From Ignavibacteria bacterium (GTDB lineage: Bacteria; Bacteroidota; Ignavibacteria; Tepidaquicellales; Tepidaquicellaceae), in contig JADJWZ010000041.1 of NCBI GenBank assembly GCA_016716125.1, positions 1 through 64,000 on the forward strand: 64,000 nucleotides of DNA. The letters are read 5' to 3'. Both the position numbers and the translations under genes were made by a program. How positions within the stretch are numbered: the first letter of the stretch is position 1; each line of letters begins with the position of its first letter. Of the stretch, positions 1-9,908 are shown in pieces. The notes beneath the pieces are model-generated. The model did not search any database, was not told the origin of the DNA, and saw nothing but the letters and a program-made list of their open reading frames with translations.

Positions 1-789
1 TATCAACAGCATTTCCTTATTTGACAGGATAGATAATGCAGTTATTAAATATAGTGATTCTTATATTGTAGCAATATCGGAAATTGTTAAACAATTTATA
101 ATTAACAGAGACAGTAATTTCAAAAACAGAACCGAAGTAATTTACAACGGTATTGATGTTTCTAAAGAAGTTTTTGTGACCAGTGATGAATCACGAAGAA
201 CATTGAGAAAAAGTCTTAATATAAACGAAGATGATTTTGTGATATTAATATCCGGAAGACTCGAAAAACAAAAGGGACATTTATTTTTCATTAAGTCGAT
301 GCAGAATATTTTAAAAGCAAAAAGAATATTAAACTTTTAATAATCGGCGACGGAAATCTGAAAGAGGAAATTTAGAATCTAATATCGGAATTTGATCTGA
401 ATGAATTTATAATATTAACCGGATTTTTAAAGAATACGGAAGTGTATATTGAGATATGCGATATGGTTGCTGTCCCTTCACTTTGGGAAGGTTTTGGTTT
501 GGTAATTCTCGAGGGTATGATAAAGCGAAAACCTGTTCTTGCTTCCAATGTCGGCGGAATTCCGGAAATTATTGAAGACGGTATCAACGGATATTTATTT
601 GAATCCGAAAATGAAAAAAGTCTGCAGGAAAAATTTTTGAATTTGTATGTCGCTATATCGGAGTATAAGAATGAAATTGATTTCATTAAGAAAAATGCGA
701 TGATTACTTTGAAAGATAAATTTGATATAAGCAAAAATTCAGAATTATACAGACAACTGTATTACAGAAAATTAAAATTAAATCTATAA
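1..789 (+). pseudogene. Glycosyltransferase family 4, 5'-truncated by the window and frameshifted
   Basis: The gene enters from the left edge in frame 2. It encodes a Rossmann GT-B C-terminal half that would transfer a sugar from a nucleotide-sugar donor during surface polysaccharide assembly in the cytoplasm. The segment reading VIYNGIDV and later ISGRLEKQKG matches the start of the GT4 donor domain, and VPSLWEGFGLVILEGM is the GT4 E-x7-E donor-binding motif. The frame breaks near 317-330, where about one base is missing after an A-rich run. An in-frame TAG at 373-375 sits inside an otherwise conserved helix, then the frame is open to 789. Family assignment is firm from these motifs, but sugar specificity cannot be read. 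Whether the lesions are real or sequencing errors is unresolved; the same problem affects all genes to 8.3 kb. Confidence 0.75.
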
Positions 790-836
790 AAAAATTTTTA
801 TCAAACCACTTAATAAAAATTATGAAGTTTTAAAGC

Positions 837-1328
837 TTGTTAGAATTATTTTTCATTGTAAAAATTATCATTTCATCCTGCGGATCTACATGTTCGGATG
901 AGATAAATAACATATGGAAGCTAACCTTCGGGGATGATTTTAATACACTGGATACAAATATCTGGAGAGGACATTATATTATGAGAAACAGGACAATCTG
1001 GTCAAGAAATGAAGCTCAATGGAATAAAGATGAAAATGTAACTGTTGAAAATGGAATACTGAAAATAACTACAAAAAAGATTCGGTCTAACGTTTGAATG
1101 GTATGGTTATTTAAATGTTTCTCCGACAGAATGCTCTGGAAACTAGAACTAGACGGTAAAACTGTATATGAATCAATCGAAGGAATTCCTATAGCTCCAA
1201 TGTATATTATTGCAAATGTAGCTATGAAAGACTGGACAGGAAAATTATTTAAAGAGGATAACACAATAGCCCCGTATGTTATGGAAATTAATTACATCAG
1301 AGCTTATAAAATGGTGCCGGTCAATTAA
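837..1328 (+). pseudogene. GH16-type glucanase remnant with internal deletion
   Basis: A TTG start is followed by a hydrophobic stretch ending in IISSCGS, a likely lipoprotein signal. The N-terminal GH16 strand region (DDFNTLDTNIWRG, then RNEAQWNKDENVTVENG) reads well to a TGA at 1095-1097. In the same frame the sequence resumes with the C-terminal GH16 part (WKLELDGKTVYE, then AMKDWTGK and a YIRAYKM end). Compared with the second copy just downstream, roughly 110 residues including the catalytic E-I-D-I-F-E centre are missing. The product cannot be an active glucanase. The loss is a clean deletion rather than a one-base slip, so this looks like a genuine pseudogene left after tandem duplication. 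Confidence 0.75.
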
Positions 1329-1395
1329 TCCAAAAGGCGACTGAATAATTGGTATTACAATCTTACTATTAGAGTAATATATTTAAATCAGATAT

Positions 1396-2309
1396 TTGTA
1401 TTTAATACCATTGGTTATTCTTTTTTCAATATTTACTTCATCTGGTAATTTAAATTCTGAAAGTTTAAGTTATTCTGAAAATTCTGATTTTGAGTGGCAG
1501 ATAACTTTTTGAAGATGACTTTGATATTTTTGATAACGGAAAATGGTTAACAACTTATGAATCAGGAGGAAGAACTAACTGGGCAAACAAAGAGCTACAG
1601 TGGTACAAAGATGAAAACGTTAAAGCTGAAAACGGAATTCTGAAAATTACTGCAAAGAAAGAATCAGTTTATGGAAATGATCTTCATGGTGAGAAACAGT
1701 TTGAATATACCTCAGGAATAATCTGCAGTTCGGATAAATTCACACAGGCATACGGCAAGTGGGAGATCAAAGTAAAGTTTCCGTTCAGAAAAGGTTTCTG
1801 GCCAGCATTCTGGCTTGTTGCTAATCAGAAGCCCGGACTTCCCGAGATAGATATTTTTGAATACTTTGGCAAGAAGGAAAACTCAATTGCAAGCGTGCAT
1901 CACTGGGGACTTGATTATCCACATTATTCAGAAATGTATGAAGGAAAAGGCGAGCCGTTTTATTATGTATCAGGAAAGAAACCGAAGGAAAATTTGCGGA
2001 TGAATGATGATCTGGACTTTTGAATGTTATCCGGACAGGTTAGTCTGGAAGCTGAACGGAAACACAGTATTTGAAGCAACAGACGGAATACCTACATCAA
2101 AAATGTATATGATCGCTAATGTGGCAGTAAAAGACTGGGAAGAAAATAACTTCGAAGTTGACAATTCTGAAATTCCGTATGTGATGGAAGTGGATTATAT
2201 AAGAGTATATAAAATGACTCCGAATAGGCAATTAGTTGAAATAATCCAATTATTCATTACTAACCCCGTAATAAAATCTTTCCGAAAAATTAAATCTCCT
2301 AATTTCTAA
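1396..2309 (+). pseudogene. Glycoside hydrolase family 16 (beta-glucanase-like), frameshifted
   Basis: This is a secreted beta-glucan hydrolase or transglycosylase of the laminarinase/lichenase type. A TTG start at 1396 gives a hydrophobic leader (LIPLVILFSIF). The mature part contains NKELQWYKDENVKAENG, GKWEIKVKFP, FWPAFWLV and the GH16 catalytic signature EIDIFE at 1844-1861, whose two Glu residues are nucleophile and acid/base. Two one-base slips break the frame: an extra T in a T-run near 1509 and a missing G near 2003, where DEWMIWTFECYPDR would otherwise be continuous. The C-terminal jellyroll strand ends at YIRVYKM; the tail to 2309 may be out of frame. It lies beside a deleted paralogue, inside a polysaccharide locus. 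The family is secure and the substrate is unknown. Confidence 0.75.
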
Positions 2310-2347
2310 CTTTAAAATCTTAAATTATATAGATAGTTTCCCAATCA

Positions 2348-3187
2348 ATGAATTTACAGGATAACAGCAATCCTATAGTCAGCATTATTATACCCACTTA
2401 CAACAGAGTCAGTATGCTTGAAAGAGCTATAGACAGTGTATTTGATCAGAGTTTTACTGACTGGGAACTTATAATAATAGATGACGCGTCAACTGATGAT
2501 ACACAGGTCAGAATGACCGAACTGGATTCGAAAGAAGACAGGATAAGATACATGAGAATTCCGAGAATTTCGGGTAAAGGGATTTCAGAATATCTGAATA
2601 TCGGACTTAGAAATGCGAAGGGAAAATACATTGCGAGAATCGATGATGACGATTACTGGTGTCACAAGGATAAGCTTAAGATGCAGGTTGAATTTCTCGA
2701 TAAAAATTCCGATTACGTTGTAGTCGGCGGCGGGGTGATTTTAGTTGATGAAAACGGAGATGAGCTTTTCAAATATCTTAAGAAAGAAACTGACAGTGAA
2801 ATTAAAAAATACGCTCTCTTTTCGAATCCGTTTACTCATGCAACTGTAATGTTCAGAAGAGATCTTGCGCTGGAGCTGGCGGTTATAAGAATCTCGAACA
2901 CGTGGAAGATATGGAGTTCTGGCTGAGAATGGGAAAGGTCGGAAAGCTTTATAACTTCAAAGAATATTTATTACATATATGACAGCGGACAGAATAAATC
3001 ATTTCTCCAGCAGAGGGAAAATTCAAGAACAGTCGTAAATGTTGTGAAGATGCACAGAAACGATTATCCGAATTTTTATAAAGCGTATATGCTGAATTAC
3101 ACTCAGTACATGTATTCTTTTTTACCTGTATTTATTAAGAAGAGACTGCAGTCATTCATGTATTATTTCAAAAGAAAAAATTTCTAA
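2348..3187 (+). pseudogene. Glycosyltransferase family 2, frameshifted
   Basis: This is a GT-A inverting glycosyltransferase, probably adding a sugar to a lipid-linked polysaccharide at the inner face of the membrane. It has the N-terminal VSIIIPTYNR strand-loop, a nucleotide-binding IIIDDASTDDT and the metal-binding RIDDDDYW (DxD). The frame is open from ATG 2348 to 2926. About one base is missing near 2870, where a GGYKNLEHVEDMEFWLRMG stretch shifts frame, and there is a second slip near 2975. The protein then continues to NSRTVVNVVKMH and ends FKRKNF at 3187, two bases before the next gene. The full length would be about 280 residues, normal for the family. Acceptor and donor cannot be told. 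Confidence 0.75.
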
Positions 3188-3188
3188 A

Positions 3189-4163
3189 TTGACTAAATAT
3201 TTTATAGCAGGCGGCGCCGGGTTTATAGGAAGTCATCTTTGCAGAAGTATTCTGAAAGACGAACCGAATGCCGGAATAACAGTGTATGATAATTTCAGTT
3301 CCGGTCAGATGTGGCACTTGGATGACATTAAAGATAAGCTGAATATTGTCAAAGCTGATATTAAAGATAAAGACGCTTTATTAAATACAATGAAAGGAAA
3401 CGAAGTTGTTTATCATTTCGCATCAAATCCGGATATTGCAAAAGCAATGACTCAGCCGGATATTGATTTCTGGGAAGGCACTTTTCTGACGAATAATATT
3501 ATTGAAGCAATGAGGATCAGCGGAGTAAAGAATCTGCTGTATGCCTCCGGAGCGGTGTTACGGAGATACAGGTTTTACTGAAGCTTCGGAAGATCATTCG
3601 CCGCAGCTTCCGATCTCTACATACGGCTCGAGTAAACTTGCATGTGAAGCTATGCTGTGTTCTTACTGTTATATGTTTGATATGAATGCAGCGGCTTTCA
3701 GATTTGCAAATGTGGTAGGTCCGAATCAGACACACGGTGTCGGATATGATTTTACAAAAAAACTTCTTGATGATAGTTCAAAGCTGACAATATTAGGTGA
3801 CGGTACTCAGAGCAAGTCATATATATATGTAACTGATATAATTAATGCTATCAGAAATGTTCAGCTGAATTTTCTGAAAGGGTTTTCTTATTATAATGTA
3901 TCTACCTGGATTATATCAGTGTTAAAGAAATTGCTGATATAACTTCTGAAGTACTGAATTTAAAGAATGTAAAATACGATTTCACAGGCGGTAACAGGGG
4001 ATGGAAAGGTGATGTCCCTGTGGTCAGAATTAATTCCGATAAGATAAGAAAGACAGGCTGGACAAATGAATTAACATCCGCTGAAGCAATCAGAAAATCT
4101 GTTGAATCCATTTATGAAGACGCATTAAAGAATAAATTCGGATGGAAGGGAGAAATTGTATGA
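3189..4163 (+). pseudogene. NAD-dependent nucleotide-sugar epimerase/dehydratase (extended SDR), frameshifted
   Basis: This extended short-chain dehydrogenase/reductase acts on a nucleotide-linked sugar. The TTG start at 3189 gives an immediate Rossmann motif GGAGFIGSH. The active-site tetrad region shows YASSGAVYG once a slip near 3547 is corrected, and YGSSK is the catalytic YxxxK. RFANVVGPNQ and GDGTQSKSYIYV are standard substrate-domain motifs of the UDP-glucose 4-epimerase-like group. A second slip near 3905 moves the C-terminal DYISVKEIADIT part to a third frame, ending at TGA 4161-4163. The last four bases overlap the next start (ATGA). The neighbourhood of heptose genes suggests a sugar-modifying step in the same polymer, but the substrate is not determined. 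Confidence 0.75.
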
Positions 4164-5151
4164 TACTTTCCAGAGCACCGGTAAGAATTTCCATGGGCGG
4201 CGGAGGAACAGACCTTCCTTCATATTATGAAAAGCACGGCGGATTCCTTCTTGCGGCGAGCATAAATAAATATGTCCATATTATGCTTAACAAAAGATTT
4301 GAAGATTCCATAAGGCTTTCATATTCCAAAACAGAGATTGTAAATAATGTAAAAGATATAGAACACAGAATATTCAGAGAATCTTTAAAATTTACTGATG
4401 TCAGAAAACAGATTGAAATAGTTTCCATCGCTGATGTTCCTTCGAACTGCGGACTCGGACTTCATCTGCTTTTACTGTCGCATTGCTCAGCGCATTATTT
4501 TCTTATAACAGGGATCATAAGACGCTGAGGGAAATTGCTGAATGCGCGTGTAACATCGAGATTAATATTCTGAAAGAGCCGATAGGAAAGCAGGATCAGT
4601 ATGCGGCTACATACGGAGGATTCAATTCTTATACTTTTAATAAGGACGGATCAGTCGATGTAGAGCCGGTGAAGATATCAGAAGAAGCATTGATGGAAAT
4701 GCAAAGTAACATTTTTTATTTTATCTGAATAAAACAGATCGGCAAGCGACATACTTAAACATCAGAATAAAAAACAAAGCAGAAGAATGAGGATGTGCTT
4801 GACAGACTGCATAAAATAAAAGAGATCGGACATTACACGAGAAAAATACTTGAGAAAAATAAGATCGATGAATTCGGTGATCTGCTTCACGAACACTGGT
4901 TAGTAAAGAAAGGATTATCCAGCAAGATTTCAGATCCGTTTACTGATGAAGTCTATGAAACCGCCCGAAAAAACGGCGCAATAGGCGGTAAAGTGATCGG
5001 CGCAGGCGGGGGAGGATTTTTAATGTTTTATTGTCCGAAAGAAAAAACCAAACTTGTTTCAGCCATGAAAAAATGGGACTGAAAGCGACATGGTTTTCTT
5101 TGAGCATGAAGGAGTTAAGAATGGTTTTATAATTAGTTTTAAATGGAAATA
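4160..5151 (+). pseudogene. hddA: GHMP kinase, D-glycero-D-manno-heptose 7-phosphate kinase type, frameshifted
   Basis: This kinase would phosphorylate D-glycero-D-manno-heptose 7-phosphate at C1 in the GDP-heptose pathway. The ATG at 4160 overlaps the preceding stop and gives RAPVRISMGGGGTDLPSYY, the hallmark start of this GHMP subgroup. The ATP loop reads P-S-N-C-G-L-G-T-S-S-A once a missing base near 4458 is restored. The C-terminal GHMP motif is GGKVIGAGGGGFLMFY. At least four slips are visible, near 4458, 4730, 4790 and 5075. The context is decisive: hddC, gmhA and gmhB follow directly. Related kinases act on fucose or mannose, but the neighbouring phosphoheptose isomerase and phosphatase favour heptose. 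Confidence 0.75.
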
Positions 5152-5856
5152 AATAATCTGGCTCTGCTGGCAGGAGGGCTTGCAACGAGATTAAAACCGC
5201 TGACGGAAACAATTCCCAAGTCTCTGGTGGATATTAACGGCAATCCTTTTATTTGTCATCAGCTTAAATTATTAAAGGAAAACGGTATTAGGAAAGTTGT
5301 TATATGCGCAGGCGCTATGGGGGATCAGATAGAGAATTATACGAAGACATCTATTCCGGAAGGCATTGAAATTATTTTATTCGCATGACGGTGAAAACTT
5401 CTGGGCACGGGAGGTGCGCTTATGAATGCAATGGTTATCTTGATGAGAAATTTTTGTGATGTATGGTGACTCATATTTAGATACTGATTTTTATAATATA
5501 AATAAATACTTTTTGAATCAAAATAAAAGCGGACTTATGACTGTGTTCAGAAATGAAGGAAAATGGGACAGCAGTAATATTGAATATGATGAAAGACTTG
5601 TTAAGTTATGATAAGAAGAATAAAACTGAAAGAATGAAGTACATTGATTACGGACTCGGCATTTTGTCTAAAAGCGCTTTTGAAGAATTTAAAGATAAAA
5701 AGTTTTTGATCTGGAAGAAGTTTATAAATCTTATTAAATAAAAATGAACTTGCAGGATATGAAGTGAAAGAAAGGTTTTATGAGATTGGTTCGTTTAAGG
5801 GACTTGATGAAACACGGAAATATTTACATTTGGAAAAAAAAAAATGGATTACATAA
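5143..5856 (+). pseudogene. hddC: Heptose-1-phosphate nucleotidyltransferase, frameshifted
   Basis: This GT-A-fold sugar nucleotidyltransferase is expected to make GDP-D-glycero-D-manno-heptose from the heptose 1-phosphate. The start at ATG 5143 overlaps the end of the kinase. The N-terminus has the signature LAGGLATRLKPLTETIPKS with the nucleotide-binding G-G-x-x-T/A-R-L-x-P-L and the catalytic PKS Lys, followed by VDINGNPF. A later segment reads LGTGGAL and FVMYGDSYLDTDF, the metal-binding G-D-S/T. Slips occur near 5383, 5405-5435, 5600 and 5705. The last readable frame stops at TAA 5854-5856, twelve bases into the next gene. The nucleotide (GDP rather than ADP) is inferred from the company of hddA; sequence alone cannot show it. 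Confidence 0.68.
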
Positions 5857-6434
5857 AAATATTTAGAAGAAGTTACATCGATTGCAGACAGTCTGGATAA
5901 GGATCAGATCGCTGAGATGGCAAAGATCATTTAGATTAAAGAAAAACGGCGGTAGACTGTTTTTCTCGGGGTCGGGAGGAGCCGGAAATGCTTCCATGCA
6001 GTAAATGATTTCAGAAAAATTGCAGGCATTGAAAGTTATTCGCCTTCAGATAATGTATCGCAACTTACTGCAAGAATTAATGATGACGGCTGGGAAACAT
6101 CATATGTAAACTGGCTCAAAGGAAGCCGTCTTGAAAAAGAAGACTGTATATTTGTATTTTCTGTCGGCGGCGGAAATGAAGAAAAAATATAAGCGTTAAC
6201 TTAGTCAACGCTTGAAGTTTGCAAAAGAAAACCGGATCGAAAATTATAGGGATAGTTGGAAAGGACGGAGGATACACTGCCAAAGCTGCAGATGCCGTTG
6301 TTATTATACCGACGATTAATCCGGAAACTATAACTCCGCATACTGAATCTTTTCAGGGGACGGTCTGGCATTTGCTTGTGACTCATCCTTTGGTGAAAGA
6401 ATATGAAATGAAATGGGAATCAGCCGTAAAGTGA
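5844..6434 (+). pseudogene. gmhA: Phosphoheptose isomerase (SIS domain), frameshifted
   Basis: This enzyme converts sedoheptulose 7-phosphate to D-glycero-D-manno-heptose 7-phosphate, the entry step to activated heptose. The ATG at 5844 overlaps hddC. Recognisable pieces are YLEEVTSIADSLD, a SIS-type glycine loop near 5960-6000, ASHAVNDFRKIAG after repair, INDDGWETSYVNWL, FVFSVGGGNEEKN and GIVGKDGGYTAKAAD. The protein ends in TESFQGTVWHLLVTHP and stops at 6434. Several one-base lesions break it (near 5860, 5935, 5990 and 6200). The active-site-bearing segments are otherwise conserved. The stop overlaps the GTG start of gmhB in the form GTGA. Confidence 0.75.
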
Positions 6435-6982
6435 ATAAGGCGGTTTTCCTTGACAGAGACGGTGTCATTAACGAACTGATATATAATGAAGCCGGCGGGG
6501 AGTTTGAGCCGCCGCACAGGACTGAAGATATAAAAATAATTAGCGGTGTCCCGGAAGCGCTTGATAAGTTAACTGATAACGGATTTGAATTATTTATCAT
6601 TTCAAATCAGCCTGATTTCGCTAAAGGAAAAACATCGCTGGAAAATTTAATGCTTGTGCGGAATAAGTTTATAGAAATTCTAAATAAAGACGGAGAAAAA
6701 ATTAAAGAAGACTTTTACTGTTTTCATCATCCCGAAGGCGTCACCAAGGATTTTCTTTGAACTGCGAATGCAGAAAACCTAAACGCTGTCAGTGGATATG
6801 GCAGCCGGTAAATATGGGATAGACAGAAATTCTCTTGGATGATTGGTGACAGAGAGACTGACATTGAATGCGGATAAATTCCCGTTGAAAACAATTTTAA
6901 TAAAAATAAATACAACACTTATCCGGGAAAGTAAAACCGATTATACAGCGACGGATCAATTTCCGCAGCAGAAATAATTTGA
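6431..6982 (+). pseudogene. gmhB: D-glycero-D-manno-heptose 1,7-bisphosphate phosphatase (HAD), frameshifted
   Basis: This HAD phosphatase removes the C7 phosphate after the kinase step. The GTG at 6431 is preferred as start because it overlaps the gmhA stop and leads directly into NKAVFLDRDGVINE, the HAD motif I with its two Asp residues. IISNQPDFAKG is motif II. After a slip near 6757 the zinc loop reads C-E-C-R-K-P, typical of GmhB, and WMIGDRETDIECG is motif IV. There are slips near 6782, 6836 and 6873. The best C-terminal frame stops around 6982. The order isomerase-phosphatase with upstream kinase and guanylyltransferase fits the GDP-heptose branch. Confidence 0.75.
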
Positions 6983-6996
6983 ATAAAAAATTTAAA

Positions 6997-7714
6997 ATGA
7001 ACAGTTCAAAAGATCTCAAAAAAAAATATTTTCAGACGGCGCGAACGTAAATGAGATGAAGAGAGTTTACGGCGAAGGCATTGTTTCCGGTTTTACAACC
7101 AATCCAACGCTGATGAAGAAGGACGGAGTAAAAGATTATGTGGCGTTTGCCAGGATGTATTGTCGGAGATAAAGGACATGCCGATCTCGTTTGAAGTGTT
7201 CACGGATGATTTCGAATCAATGGGAAGACAGGCGAATGTGATAGCGTCATGGGGAGATAATGTTTATATAAAAATTCCGGTAACCAATACAAAAGACGAA
7301 ACTTCTTATGAGCTTATAAATAAAATTGTCATCAAAAGGTTTTAAGCTTGAATGTAACGGCAATACTTACTACCGCTCAGGTAAAAAGTGTATACGACAG
7401 TCTTGATAAAAGTACGCCTTCTATTATTTCAGTATTTGCAGGGAGGATCGCAGGATACAGGCAGAGACCCGATACCTTATTTGAAAGAAAGTTATGAGAT
7501 CGTAAAAAACTCCGAGAGTGTAGAGCTGTTATGGGCAAGCTCCAGAGAATTGCTGAATATTGTGCAGGCGCAAGAGTGCGGATGTCACATCGTAACGGTT
7601 ACCAATGACCTGCTGAAAAAACTGAAAATGATTGGCATGGATCTGAAAGAACTCTCTCTTGACACAGTGAAAATGTTTTACAATGATGCATCGTCAGCAG
7701 GATACGAATTTTAA
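6997..7714 (+). pseudogene. Transaldolase family protein (fructose-6-phosphate aldolase-like), frameshifted
   Basis: This class I Schiff-base aldolase of the short transaldolase/TalC type interconverts sugar phosphates and could supply or drain sedoheptulose 7-phosphate. From ATG 6997 it reads GANVNEMKRVYGEGIVSGFT, then TTNPTLMKKDG, FEVFTDD, and the catalytic Lys strand VYIKIPVTN. After further slips come LNVTAILTTAQV, ISVFAGRIADTGRDP and the C-terminal VTVTNDLLKKL. Slips lie near 7018, 7155, 7335 and 7440. About 240 residues when joined, slightly longer than FSA. Its position right after gmhB suggests a dedicated precursor-feeding role for heptose synthesis, which is inference. Confidence 0.72.
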
Positions 7715-7739
7715 ATTTAAGAAACTAAACACGGTATAA

Positions 7740-9118
7740 TTGTCCAAGAGGAAGGAAAAAATATTTTTATTTCTGTTCGATCTTATATTTATTGCATTAG
7801 CCTGGACTGTATATTATTACATCAGAGTGGAATCCGGCTGGATCATATACGCCAATCCTCCCGCTTTCATTGCTCCGCTAATTGCAATTTATATTTACTG
7901 GTTGATTATATTTTCATTTGCAGGATTATATCAGCACTGGTTTGTAAGATCGAGATTTGATGAATTTTCATCTGTTTTCAAAACTGTTTCCTTCGGTTGT
8001 TTTATATTGTTCTTTCTGATTTTTCTGGATGATATGATGAATGATGCGCCTATAATCTCAAGATTTCTTATTCTTATCTACTGGCTGCTGACTGTTATTT
8101 TCGTTAGTGCAGGAAGAATATTAATCAGAAGCGTTCAGAGGAATCTACTTGAGAAAGGAATCGGCTTAAGAAAGACTCTGATAGCGGGTACAGGGGAAAA
8201 AGCATCTGAACTTGAATCCATGATAAAAAATATCCGCAGCTGGGATATAAATTTATAGGATATATAAACATTAATAAACCAAAATGAGTATTTCAAAAAA
8301 CTGGAAATCTAAAGGATATTAAAAGGATAATTAAAGAGAAGGACATATCGGAAATACTTATTGCTCTTGAACCGAATGAAAAGGAGAAACTCATTGATAT
8401 TATCAGGTACTGCAGTGATGAGAAAGTAAATATGAAAATACTTCCGGATATGTATGAGATTGTCAGCGGTATGGCAAAGACAAATCAGATTTACGGCGTG
8501 CCTCTGATTGAAGTAATGCCGGATATAATGTCACCTGCAGGACAGCTTACAAAAAGACTGATAGATATTTCAATCTCCGGAATTACATTGATCCTGCTGT
8601 CACCTTTACTGCTGTTAGTATCAATTCTGATAAAGATGACATCTAAAGGTCCGGTCTTTTATAAGCAGGAACGTGTTGGAAAGAAAAGCGAAATTTTTAC
8701 GATATATAAGTTCAGGTCAATGGTAATATATTCAGAAGAATACGGTCCGGAATGGTCGGGGGAAAATGATCCCAGGATCACTAAATTCGGGAAGCTCATC
8801 AGAAAATTGTATATAGATGAAATTCCCCAGATGTACAATGTTTTGAAAAACGAAATGAGTCTGATCGGTCCGAGACCTGAAAGACCTTTTTTTGTGGAAC
8901 AGCTGAAAAAAGAAATACCGTACTATTATAAAAGATTATCAATAAAGCCCGGCATTACCGGATGGGCGCAGATAAAACACAAATACGATACTTCAGTCGA
9001 TGACGTAAAGTCAAAACTGCAGTTTGATTTTTACTATATAGAAAATATGAGTCTCAAACTTGATTTCAAGATCATGATAAATACAATTATTGTAATAATT
9101 CTAATGAAAGGTCACTGA
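7740..9118 (+). pseudogene. Polyprenyl-phosphate sugar-1-phosphate transferase (WbaP/exopolysaccharide type), one frameshifted zone
   Basis: This integral membrane enzyme starts glycan assembly by moving a sugar 1-phosphate onto undecaprenyl phosphate. The TTG start at 7740 is followed by four to five membrane helices and a CoA-binding-like domain (RKTLIAGTGEKASELE). After slips near 8250 and 8290 the second half is open from about 8300 to 9118. It has a re-entrant helix (KRLIDISISGITLILLSPLL), VFYKQERVGKK, FTIYKFRSM, the catalytic D-E dyad in YIDEIPQMYNVL, SLIGPRPERP, and KPGITGWAQI. All residues expected for activity are present. The stop TGA overlaps the ATG of the next gene. It probably initiates the polymer for which the upstream heptose and glycosyltransferase genes serve. 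Confidence 0.8.
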
Positions 9119-9843
9119 TGGTGAAAAGGATATTAGTGATCATTCCTACATTCAATGAAGCGGATAATATTCTGAAGATCATTCCTCTGATTCTTGAGAA
9201 TACTGATGCTGAAAATGAATTTAATATATTAGTAGTAGATGACAATTCTCCCGACGGCACAGCTAAACTGGTGGAAGATCTCAAAAATGAAAAAGTTCGC
9301 ATTCTCAAAAGAGAAAAGAAGTCCGGGCTTGGTACTGCTTATGTAGCCGGTTTTAAATATGCCATCAGGGAAAATTATGACTGCGTCTTTGAAATGGATG
9401 CAGACTTTTCTCATGATCCAAAATATCTGAAAGAATTCATTAAAAAAATTGATGAAGGTTACGACCTTGTAATCGGCTCAAGATATATTGACGGAATATC
9501 GGTATTGAACTGGCCTCTGAGAAGACTGATACTCAGTTATCTTGCTTCTGTCTATACACGAGCAGTTACAGGTTTAAAAGTAATGGACACGACAGCAGGA
9601 TTCATGTGCTACAAAGTTCCGGCGCTTAAACAGATAAATCTGGATGAAGTTACATCAAACGGATATTCATTTCAGATCGAAATGAAATTTAAAATGTACA
9701 AAAAAGGATTCAAAATATTTGAAGTTCCGATTTTATTTATTGACAGAAGAGAAGGGGAATCAAAGATGTCACGTAAAGTAGTCTATGAAGCATATTTCAT
9801 GGTTTGGAAATTAAAATTCAGATCTATATTCGGAAAATTATAA
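9118..9843 (+). CDS. Polyprenol-phosphate mannose synthase-like GT2
   Basis: An uninterrupted 241-residue GT-A glycosyltransferase of the DPM1/polyprenol monophosphomannose synthase group, which transfers a sugar from a GDP- or UDP-sugar to a lipid phosphate at the cytoplasmic membrane. Visible are the N-terminal VIIPTFNEADNI, LVVDDNSPDGT, GLGTAYVAGFKYA, the metal-binding FEMDADFSHDP (DxD), and VIGSRYIDG. The C-terminal FEVPILFIDRREGESKM is the characteristic RxxGxSK segment. The ATG overlaps the preceding TGA by one base, so it is translationally close to the sugar-phosphate transferase gene. It has no C-terminal membrane domain, so it is the soluble-type subunit. The donor sugar is not determined. 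Confidence 0.88.
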   Translation: MVKRILVIIPTFNEADNILKIIPLILENTDAENEFNILVVDDNSPDGTAKLVEDLKNEKVRILKREKKSGLGTAYVAGFKYAIRENYDCVFEMDADFSHDPKYLKEFIKKIDEGYDLVIGSRYIDGISVLNWPLRRLILSYLASVYTRAVTGLKVMDTTAGFMCYKVPALKQINLDEVTSNGYSFQIEMKFKMYKKGFKIFEVPILFIDRREGESKMSRKVVYEAYFMVWKLKFRSIFGKL

Positions 9844-9908
9844 TTTTCAATAATTTGATTTAAAGGAATTTAGAATATTATTAAAATCAAGTAACCAAAA
9901 ATCATTCA

